Source: Candidatus Melainabacteria bacterium (GTDB lineage Bacteria > Cyanobacteriota > Vampirovibrionia > Obscuribacterales > Obscuribacteraceae). Taken from it: a DNA stretch of 64,000 nt. The stretch covers positions 62,001 to 126,000 of the forward strand of contig PLZS01000084.1 of NCBI GenBank assembly GCA_003153555.1, read 5' to 3'. The position numbers were made by a program, and so were the translations under genes. The notes under the pieces are model-generated. The model was not told the origin of the DNA. It saw nothing but the letters and a program-made list of their open reading frames with translations, and searched no databases. The number at the start of each line of letters is the position of its first letter. Within the stretch, counting starts at the first letter, position 1. Of this stretch, positions 52,848 through 59,751 are shown one piece after another.

Positions 52848-53999
52848 TCAATCCAAATTGGCACTATTCCGATGGAACCTCGTAACCACGTTAGGATCTG
52901 GAAAAATCTCAACATCAGCTGAATTCTTATTCGAATATTCGAATTGACTGAGCACATACCTAATGCTCTCAAGTCGGGCAAGTTTCTTATTGTTCGCCTG
53001 GACGATGATCCATGGACTGAAAGACGTATGAGTTCTGCTAAACATCAGCTCTTTGTAGCGACTATATTTTTCCCAAAGCTCTTGCGCTTTGTCATCTATG
53101 GGACTCAACTTCCACTGCTTCAGTGGATTTAAGCGTCTCGAATTAAATCTTTCAAGTTGCTCTTCTCTAGAAATTGAAAACCAGAATTTTATGATCGTGA
53201 TTCCATCTTCATAGAGCATATGCTCGTATTCGGTGACTTGCTGCATAAATCGATCGTATTCATGATCAGTACAAAACCCATTCACCGGTTCGACCACGGC
53301 GCGGTTGTACCAACTGCGATCCCAAAAGACAATCTCACCGGCGCTAGGCAATTGTTTGCTATATCGCTGCAAATACCATTGTCCTCTTTCGTCTTCAGTT
53401 GGCTTGGGCAGAGCCACCACGCGTATAGATCGTGGATTCAGATGCTCAGTGAACCGACGAATGGCACCACCCTTTCCGGCGGCATCACGACCTTCAAAAA
53501 TGATGGAAATTCGTTTGCCAGTCTTCTGCACCCATCGTTGTAGCTTGACCAATTCAATTTGCAGTTGGACCAATTCCTCTTCGTATTTCAGCTCAGCCAG
53601 AACTGATTTAAGCTTGATATTTTTCGTCTTCAGCAGCTTCATCAAACCGCGACTGGTATTTATTCTCGTGATCTCATCTGAATCAAGCTGGCCTGTTTCA
53701 GTCTCAATTGAGACCTTATGCTTAACTCCTCCGTCGCCATTGCCCACATTTGCGACATTCGAAGAATTCGGGTCTGCATTCTTAACGCGAGCCTTATCAT
53801 TCGGTCCGTTAATCTCTGCGTTTCTGCTCCTAGCATTATCAGCCATCAGTTGGGCGCTCAATTGGCGAACGGCTGCCTCGACCAGCATCTTGTCACGCAC
53901 GGCCTTCTTTCTGGAAGAGGTTGCGGTCGCAGTCCGTCGCACGCGTGGTATGCGCTTGTTCGAAGGGGTCTGCGGTTTGCCATTACTCGACTGGGTCAT
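52848..53999 (-). CDS. ppk2: Polyphosphate kinase 2 (PPK2)
   Basis: 383 residues with the PPK2 core: Walker A EGRDAAGKGGAIRRF, Walker B region VFWDRSWYNRAVVEPV, plus the lid module (FSISREEQLERFNSRRLNPL) and WKLSPIDDKAQELWEKYSRY. PPK2 enzymes use polyphosphate to phosphorylate nucleoside mono- or diphosphates. The N-terminal 115 residues are an extra, charged extension (RTATATSSRKKAVRDKMLVE). ATG 53999 has GAGG eight bases upstream. No ppk1 or ppx is nearby. Confidence 0.95.
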   Translation of the reverse strand: MTQSSNGKPQTPSNKRIPRVRRTATATSSRKKAVRDKMLVEAAVRQLSAQLMADNARSRNAEINGPNDKARVKNADPNSSNVANVGNGDGGVKHKVSIETETGQLDSDEITRINTSRGLMKLLKTKNIKLKSVLAELKYEEELVQLQIELVKLQRWVQKTGKRISIIFEGRDAAGKGGAIRRFTEHLNPRSIRVVALPKPTEDERGQWYLQRYSKQLPSAGEIVFWDRSWYNRAVVEPVNGFCTDHEYDRFMQQVTEYEHMLYEDGITIIKFWFSISREEQLERFNSRRLNPLKQWKLSPIDDKAQELWEKYSRYKELMFSRTHTSFSPWIIVQANNKKLARLESIRYVLSQFEYSNKNSADVEIFPDPNVVTRFHRNSANLD

Positions 54000-54089
54000 A
54001 TGTCTAGCCTCAAGACGTCATTCATATTGTGCACAGGAGCGCCGGAATTCTCACACTCAGCAACGAAATATGGATGAATAGATGAGTTC

Positions 54090-55649
54090 TTAGTAGGGCT
54101 TGCCCGACCAAAGTAATCTACGGTCAAAAGTGTATTGAACGTCGAGTGGAATTCCAGCCCCAGCTGGCGGCGATGTAAAAGGAGCAGCTGAGCGGACCGC
54201 TTGCAACGCTGCCTCATCCGCACTGCTGTGACCAGATGATCGATACAACTTCACATCGGATATTTCTCCACTCTTGTTCACTCGAAAAAGCACCGAAACA
54301 ATCGCGGATTCGTGCCCCACAGGCGGTCGCCAGGACTTCTTAATACGTGACTCCAAGTCATTCATGTAAGAAACAAGTGCAGAGTCCACATTAAGGACTT
54401 TCGGTTGTTTTAGAGATGGCTGGTCCTCGATATTCCTAAGTTTTCCTGTTCTCCCACCGTTCCAGTAGTTGTAGTCGAACGTGAATTGAATATCTACCGT
54501 AGGCGAAGCTCCCTCCGGAAGTGCTGGGAACGGTGCCGCCTTTTCAACGGCGCGAAGTGCGTAGATATCTGCGATGGTTAATCCCGAGCTTTTATCTATC
54601 TTTAGATTTATGAGGTCACCTTTTGCGTTGATCTTAAAAATGACGATCACGCGCCTGGAATTGTTTACTTTAGGTGGCGACCAATACATCTTGATTCTTC
54701 TCTGTAAGTCTGCCATATAACCATCAAAAACAGGATTGTCTTTCTTCACAATACTCTGTGTCACAACACTTAAATTTGATTTTAGTGGCACATCTTTCTG
54801 TTTATCAATGACACTGGATGCGGTATCAATCTTAACGAAAGATGGGTTTAGCATTTTTTGGTTAGGTTTCATCCGAGCGAAGACATCTAGCAACTTGGCG
54901 CGCAGAAGTGGATCCTGTTTTAAATCAAGCCCAGCACTGTATTCCACAACTGCACCCAAAAAATCGCCTTCTGAGTTGCATTGGTCAGCAAGCTGAATTC
55001 GATCTTTAACCGACTTCGGATCCTTGCCCATCATTCTAATGATGCCTTCGACGTTTTGAGCAGTCGTCTTGTTGGCAGGGTTCAGGAACATCGCTGAATG
55101 AAATTGTTTCAGGGCTTGTGACGGTTTGCTCCTGATTGATAGACCAAAATTATTGTAGGTGATCGCCAAATTATCGTGTGCGAGCTTATAGTCTGGGTCA
55201 GCCGCCAGAGCCAATTCAAACATCTTTATCGCCGCAATATAATCAGCCTTATTGAGGTCTTTGACGCCTTCGTTATTCAATCCTATAACTTCTGAGGGAG
55301 ACACTTGCACGTGCTGTTTATCAAGGTCATTTTGCATTCGAATGGACGGTGTCAGAGATGACACTTGTTCGTGTCGACTATCAAGGTTATTTTGGATTCG
55401 AATGGACGGCGTCTGAGAAATTTGAGTCCGACCCGGAACGTTGAAGGGATCGAGCCAAATACGAAGTAGCAGGGAATCAGTCGTGAAAAGCTTTAGGTCT
55501 TTCATAAACTTATCAATCAGTGCGGCGTCTTTTCGACTCTCACTGAGGACAAATAAATCCTGATCGCGTGTGACCTCGTAAGCGGCACACGGGTGCTGAC
55601 AAACGAGCGCAGCGACCATCAAAACAGCGGCAACGGAAGTACGCTTCAG
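54090..55649 (-). CDS. Secreted TPR protein with two TonB C-terminal domains
   Basis: About 519 residues. Three TPR-like units (NKADYIAAIKMFELALAADP, SIRSKPSQALKQFHSAMFLN, SEGDFLGAVVEYSAGLDLKQ) are followed by two TonB-type C-domains, about residues 310-400 and 425-519 (RRVIVIFKINAKGDLINLKI and AIVSVLFRVNKSGEISDVKL). The first ATG (55619) leaves a short hydrophobic stretch. Reading upstream in frame gives LKRTSVAAVLMVAALVCQHP, a full signal peptide, whose only initiation codon is CTG 55649, with TTG 55622 in the middle of the stretch. I use the CTG. A near-repeat of about 26 residues (PSIRIQNNLDSRHEQVS / PSIRMQNDLDKQHVQVS) lies near residues 75-115. Confidence 0.8.
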   Translation of the reverse strand: MKRTSVAAVLMVAALVCQHPCAAYEVTRDQDLFVLSESRKDAALIDKFMKDLKLFTTDSLLLRIWLDPFNVPGRTQISQTPSIRIQNNLDSRHEQVSSLTPSIRMQNDLDKQHVQVSPSEVIGLNNEGVKDLNKADYIAAIKMFELALAADPDYKLAHDNLAITYNNFGLSIRSKPSQALKQFHSAMFLNPANKTTAQNVEGIIRMMGKDPKSVKDRIQLADQCNSEGDFLGAVVEYSAGLDLKQDPLLRAKLLDVFARMKPNQKMLNPSFVKIDTASSVIDKQKDVPLKSNLSVVTQSIVKKDNPVFDGYMADLQRRIKMYWSPPKVNNSRRVIVIFKINAKGDLINLKIDKSSGLTIADIYALRAVEKAAPFPALPEGASPTVDIQFTFDYNYWNGGRTGKLRNIEDQPSLKQPKVLNVDSALVSYMNDLESRIKKSWRPPVGHESAIVSVLFRVNKSGEISDVKLYRSSGHSSADEAALQAVRSAAPFTSPPAGAGIPLDVQYTFDRRLLWSGKPY

Positions 55650-55899
55650 AATGTGGCTTGGCTTGCGCAGTTACTGGTGCTCCGTGCAGTGCAGACAAGT
55701 CTCAACAAAATCTACTTGCACATTACCATTTCCTACGTCCAGGAAGCTGTTTGCAAGAATTCCGCAAACTAATTCGGGTACTTTCTTCCCATGGCTCTGA
55801 TACTCTTGTTACCGCTATGGGGCTCACCTAGTGATTAGCCCGGCGCGATCGAGCTCGCCGACTGAACTCATGGCGATCGGCAACCGGAGAACTTTAGGA

Positions 55900-57108
55900 A
55901 TGCAGCAATTAGAATCTAATAGAAATGGGGCTTCGCTTCGATGGAGGCGGGTACTGCAATTGTTTAGTCCCCTGTTTTGTGTTTTGTTCAGCGTCGTTTG
56001 TCTTAGCTCCTGCGCCTTACTAACACCGCCGCCCGATGATACAAAGGGTGTTCGAGATTGGCTCGTCGTTCCCGTGTTTTATGCCACCAATCGTACGATG
56101 AAAGGTGAGCCTGGCTCCCTCGATTATTCCGAAGTTCCGAACGGAAAGGGGCTTTTGTTTGGTGTCAAAAATATCGCCGTGCCGGTGCCAATTTATTCTC
56201 CTCTTGAACCAGACACCGTAGCCAGGATGCAATGGCAACAAATTCACGAAGATCCGACGAGCAAAGCAGCTGTTCCAGTCTTTGATGGTGAGAAGTGTTT
56301 GATCAAAGACAGTCCTCTTGAGCGCGACGAAGTGGTGCACCGATTCCACTCGTACATGAAGACTTCACACAGCAAGGAGATTGTAATTTTCGTACATGGT
56401 TGCTGCGCAACCTTTAATACAACCATGAAGCGGGCCGCCCGGCTAAGCGCGCACATGAAAGTGCCTGTGGTTGTGTACGATTGGGTTTCGCCTAAAGGTT
56501 TTACAAAATATCTGGCGAATGAAACTATGGCAGGACAATCGTATGATAACTTCTGCCGATTCCTCAACAATACGGAAAAGGTAGTTAGTGCCGGCAACAT
56601 AAGTTTGTTGGGACATAGCATGGGCGCACTCATTTTGGACGAGGCTATGGTCAGAAGAGCCGCACAGAGCCAGACAAGTTCGGTGAATCCTCCATTATTT
56701 AATGAGCTGATCATGTCGAATGCCGATGTGGACGCCAAAACATTTCTCAACCATGCCAGCTTGTTTGACGCAAATGCTTCTAAAACACGGATCTATTTTT
56801 CGACAGCAGACAGCAGACTCAATGCTTCTGCCATCGCCCATGGTGGCTTTAATCGACTCGGAGAGCCAGGCGCTTTAATCGGAGATTTGTGCAAGGATGG
56901 CAAACAAGAGTTGATTGACATCACGGCGAACAACACCGGTCATGAGCTGCCTTACTGGATAGTAGCGAACTTTCACAATTTTGGCGGTCTCGGACAAGTG
57001 AAAGAGTTTGTGAGCAAGAGCGAAGCACCAAACCTATTTAAAGTGATGAGAATTGGGGTGCCTTCACCCGAAGCTGTCAAATCTTCATCAGACGATCCGG
57101 GCGACTAA
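55900..57108 (+). CDS. DUF900-type alpha/beta hydrolase lipoprotein
   Basis: About 402 residues. From ATG 55900 the N-terminus is basic (NGASLRWRRVLQLFS), then hydrophobic, with the lipobox VVCLSSCALL, so the protein is probably a lipoprotein. The hydrolase core shows IVIFVHGCCATFNTT (oxyanion region) and the nucleophile elbow LLGHSMGALIL. VPVFYATNRTMKGEPGSLDY is the family N-terminal signature. The likely catalytic His lies near DITANNTGHELPYW. Substrate unknown. The frame opens 69 bases earlier, at GTG 55831. GGAG ten bases before 55900 supports the ATG. Confidence 0.85.
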   Translation: MQQLESNRNGASLRWRRVLQLFSPLFCVLFSVVCLSSCALLTPPPDDTKGVRDWLVVPVFYATNRTMKGEPGSLDYSEVPNGKGLLFGVKNIAVPVPIYSPLEPDTVARMQWQQIHEDPTSKAAVPVFDGEKCLIKDSPLERDEVVHRFHSYMKTSHSKEIVIFVHGCCATFNTTMKRAARLSAHMKVPVVVYDWVSPKGFTKYLANETMAGQSYDNFCRFLNNTEKVVSAGNISLLGHSMGALILDEAMVRRAAQSQTSSVNPPLFNELIMSNADVDAKTFLNHASLFDANASKTRIYFSTADSRLNASAIAHGGFNRLGEPGALIGDLCKDGKQELIDITANNTGHELPYWIVANFHNFGGLGQVKEFVSKSEAPNLFKVMRIGVPSPEAVKSSSDDPGD

Positions 57109-57191
57109 TGAAAAGCAAAATTGTGGTCCGTTGAGTCAACCGACCACATCGATGATATGCAGGTTTGCTCCTCCGATCACCGCATATGGCA

Positions 57192-57623
57192 CTAATCTGA
57201 CGCCGCGGCAGCCTTGCCCAATTTCTTCAGAAGTTTGAGTAGTGTTTGCCTTTCGGAAATGCTTAAGGACTCTGCCATTCTTTCCATATCGACTTGGTGC
57301 TTCTCGAAAGCTACCTGAATAACTTTCTTGCCTTCTTTGGTCAGGCTAACTACTTTAGCGCGCCTGTCTTCATCTGAATTGTGCCGTTCGACAAAACCTC
57401 GGCGTTCTAATCTGTCCACTGCAGTCGTGATGGAACCACTAGTCAGCGAGACTCGTGCCCCGATGGCATTGATTGTTTGGGGTCCGCGATGAAATAAACA
57501 TTCAAGAACGGCGAAGTCCGAATAGCAAATGCCCAGACTTTCAATGCTTCGTTCCGCCTTTACGTGACAGGCGTCGTAAGCCTTCCACAAAACTAGCCAG
57601 GTATGAATGCCGCTAGTGTCCAT
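57192..57623 (-). CDS. MarR-family transcription regulator
   Basis: 143-residue winged-helix regulator. Features are LGICYSDFAVLECLFHRGPQ, INAIGARVSLTSGSITTAVD (recognition helix), RLERRGFVERHNSDEDRRAK (wing) and LTKEGKKVI. ATG 57623 has GAGAGG five bases upstream. It probably represses a nearby or distant target and itself. An inverted repeat of the MarR type lies 41 bases upstream. No obvious drug efflux or oxidative target is adjacent. Confidence 0.92.
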   Translation of the reverse strand: MDTSGIHTWLVLWKAYDACHVKAERSIESLGICYSDFAVLECLFHRGPQTINAIGARVSLTSGSITTAVDRLERRGFVERHNSDEDRRAKVVSLTKEGKKVIQVAFEKHQVDMERMAESLSISERQTLLKLLKKLGKAAAASD

Positions 57624-57663
57624 CTGTGCCTCTCAAGGAAATAACGATAATCTTAGCACACGC

Positions 57664-57675
57664 CTTGAGTTCAAG
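57664..57675. promoter_or_regulatory. Candidate MarR operator
   Basis: CTTGA-GT-TCAAG is a short inverted repeat with a 2-base centre, located 41 bases before the MarR start codon. It has the general TTGA...TCAA form of many MarR-family sites. Just downstream GTGTCAAGGC repeats half of it. Confidence 0.4.
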
Positions 57676-57740
57676 TATCTTTGTGTCAAGGCAATCATAA
57701 ACTGGTGAGCGCCAGCATCACTTAACAGTCGTGATAACAA

Positions 57741-58046
57741 CTAAACTGGTGGCAATCCGAATTCTTCACGCAAAGAATCAGTCTTAAATTTCACTTCTCT
57801 TAAAACTTGAGTCACAGCATCACGTGTTGCGTCCAAGAGTAATTGCTCCAGTTCGGCTTTGTTTTCCAAAGAGACCAACTTTGGATCAATTTTGACAGAT
57901 TCAAAACGAGATCTTCCGCTATAAACCACTCGCACAGCCCCATCACCCGCTGTTCCCTCAACCGTTATGGTGCAGAGTTCCTCTCTGATTTTCAGCATTC
58001 GCTGCTGCATTTGCACCAGAGGGTTTTGAGTAGAATCTTCAGACAA
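57741..58046 (-). CDS. YbaB/EbfC-family nucleoid-associated protein
   Basis: 101 residues with the YbaB pattern: helix QMQQRMLKIREELCTITVEG, the loop TAGDGAVRVVYSGRSRFESV and KIDPKLVSLENKAELEQLLL, then helix TRDAVTQVLREVKFKTDSLR. Dimers bind DNA and organise the nucleoid. The start is TTG, with AGGA seven bases upstream, ten bases after the stop of the upstream gene that also ends in a YbaB domain. The two are clearly in one operon and may form heterodimers. Confidence 0.9.
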   Translation of the reverse strand: MSEDSTQNPLVQMQQRMLKIREELCTITVEGTAGDGAVRVVYSGRSRFESVKIDPKLVSLENKAELEQLLLDATRDAVTQVLREVKFKTDSLREEFGLPPV

Positions 58047-58056
58047 AACAGCTTCC

Positions 58057-59013
58057 TTACAGTCCTAATTGACCCAATTTCGCTGAAAGCATGCGCTTTT
58101 TCACTTCTTCCATTTTCTCGCTTGTTTTTCGCGCTGCATCGTTCAAAGCGGTTAGCACAAGATCTTCGAGCGTTTCAACCTCTTTTGGATCTATCGCTTC
58201 AGCACTGATCTTTATGCTGGAAAATTGCAAATTACCATTACTAGTAACGACTACCGCACCGCCGCCAGCCGTTCCCTCGACTTGCACTTCAAGCATCTCT
58301 GTCACATACTGATTGGCTCCCTCTTGCGCCTGTTTCAAAGCTTGCTTCATAAAATCGGGGTTGCTCAAAATTTCGTTGATCTTTGAAGCACTACTTGCGG
58401 AAGCAGATTTTGTTGCATTTAATTTGTCGTCGTCCAGCTCGTCATCAGGCTCGTCATCATCTTCATCAACCTCGCCTTGCGCATGGGTCTCAATCAAATC
58501 ATTTACATCTAATTCATCCGGTCCGTCATCTTCTTGCAAATAGCTAAAGCCACCACCTGCAGTGCAAGTAGGCAATCCAAGCTTATCCACAAGCGCATCG
58601 TGGCGATTCATTTCGAAAGTGTAAGTTTTTCTCAATAATGCTTCGACCGCTTCAACCTCGTTGGCGGCTGCATAGGTTTCACAAAGTTTATGCGCGTCAC
58701 CCCCGGACATTGATTGTTCCTCTCCTGAAAAATAACCGGGGCAGGAGTTGTAATCATCCAAGAGGTTTCCGCAGTCAAAGAGCTTGTATAGAAGGAGGCT
58801 GTCATCATGATTCATGACCGCAAATGCGGCACACTGAAAATGTTCCGATAAGCGCTTAGCAAGTTTAAATAGAACTGCATCCTTGGCAGGAAAAACACAA
58901 ACAAACTTGTCTTGCTTATAAACGTAAGTATGCTTCTTGAGTTCGTTCAAGTAATCGATGACAGGCTGTTGTTCGCTTGTCGACAACGTGATGTTTGAGT
59001 AAAAATTACCCAT
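58057..59013 (-). CDS. YbaB-domain protein with N-terminal fusion partner
   Basis: 318 residues. ATG 59013 has GAGG eight bases upstream; the longer frame to 59040 lacks this. Residues 1-100 begin MGNFYSNITLSTSEQQPVID and contain FAVMNHDDSLLLYKLFDCGN and NSCPGYF. This recalls a family of small proteins from planctomycetes and relatives with a conserved D-x-CPGYF end. A very acidic linker follows (EVDEDDDEPDDELDDD). The last 110 residues form a YbaB domain (EMLEVQVEGTAGGGAVVVTS). The operon with a plain YbaB gene suggests a heterotypic partner. Confidence 0.83.
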   Translation of the reverse strand: MGNFYSNITLSTSEQQPVIDYLNELKKHTYVYKQDKFVCVFPAKDAVLFKLAKRLSEHFQCAAFAVMNHDDSLLLYKLFDCGNLLDDYNSCPGYFSGEEQSMSGGDAHKLCETYAAANEVEAVEALLRKTYTFEMNRHDALVDKLGLPTCTAGGGFSYLQEDDGPDELDVNDLIETHAQGEVDEDDDEPDDELDDDKLNATKSASASSASKINEILSNPDFMKQALKQAQEGANQYVTEMLEVQVEGTAGGGAVVVTSNGNLQFSSIKISAEAIDPKEVETLEDLVLTALNDAARKTSEKMEEVKKRMLSAKLGQLGL

Positions 59014-59069
59014 AGATGCTACCTCGCGCGCTGAGCGCAATGGGATAAGTGCCCAGACCCAGTGTGATT

Positions 59070-59660
59070 CTATTTAGTAACAGTTACTTTGTAGCCTTCT
59101 GGCGGCGTCATAGAAAATAACGACACGTCAGGGGATTTAGCGGAGAAAGTCTTGAGAGTTGTGACACTCTTACCTTGAGGCGTACTAGTTGTTGATTGAA
59201 CAAAGCAGCCAATATCATTTCCAATCCAAGTTTCTGTAGAGGAGTTGAAAGCACCTTGCTTGGTTGTGTATTCGTAACCATGACAAGGATGACCCACAAC
59301 CACTTTGGATCCCAAGTCCTTCGCGTTCTTTTTCTTCATCTCTTCCGGTTCTGAACCTTGATAGCTGTCGGCAGAGAGCTTGCTCTTCATGACCATTTTT
59401 TGCGCTTCCAAAATTGTCATTGATTCGAGCTTTGGATAGTCAGCAATGGTAATAAATTTTGAATTCGGCATTGTTGTCTCGGTTCTCATGTGACCCTTGC
59501 CATCCGAGACCATGCGCAGCGTAGCCTTGCCAGAAGAAGGGTTGACTACGTCGTATGTCGCATCAAAAATCTTTTTAGGGTAATCCGCCGCCACTGCTGC
59601 AACACAGCACAATGAAGCGGCAACGACAAAGGAGCCTATTCCAGAATTCAGTCTTGTCAT
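59070..59660 (-). CDS. Secreted protein of DUF4412-like type, 196 aa
   Basis: ATG 59660 is preceded by AGGA at six bases. Signal peptide MTRLNSGIGSFVVAASLCCV with cleavage AVAA. The mature part is beta-rich (IFDATYDVVNPSSGKATLRM, GHMRTETTMPNSKFITIADY, VVGHPCHGYEYTTKQGAFNS, ETWIGNDIGCFVQS), with a pair of cysteines, and resembles DUF4412-type proteins known from secreted proteins. The function is unknown. It is 56 bases upstream of the YbaB fusion gene and could be in the same operon. Confidence 0.8.
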   Translation of the reverse strand: MTRLNSGIGSFVVAASLCCVAAVAADYPKKIFDATYDVVNPSSGKATLRMVSDGKGHMRTETTMPNSKFITIADYPKLESMTILEAQKMVMKSKLSADSYQGSEPEEMKKKNAKDLGSKVVVGHPCHGYEYTTKQGAFNSSTETWIGNDIGCFVQSTTSTPQGKSVTTLKTFSAKSPDVSLFSMTPPEGYKVTVTK

Positions 59661-59751
59661 GATTCTTCCTTGTAACGCGAAACCAAATCGAGCGCTTAAA
59701 TATACTAGAAGCAGCAGAAATGGTTGTTAAATGGAACGAACAAAGGCGCTA

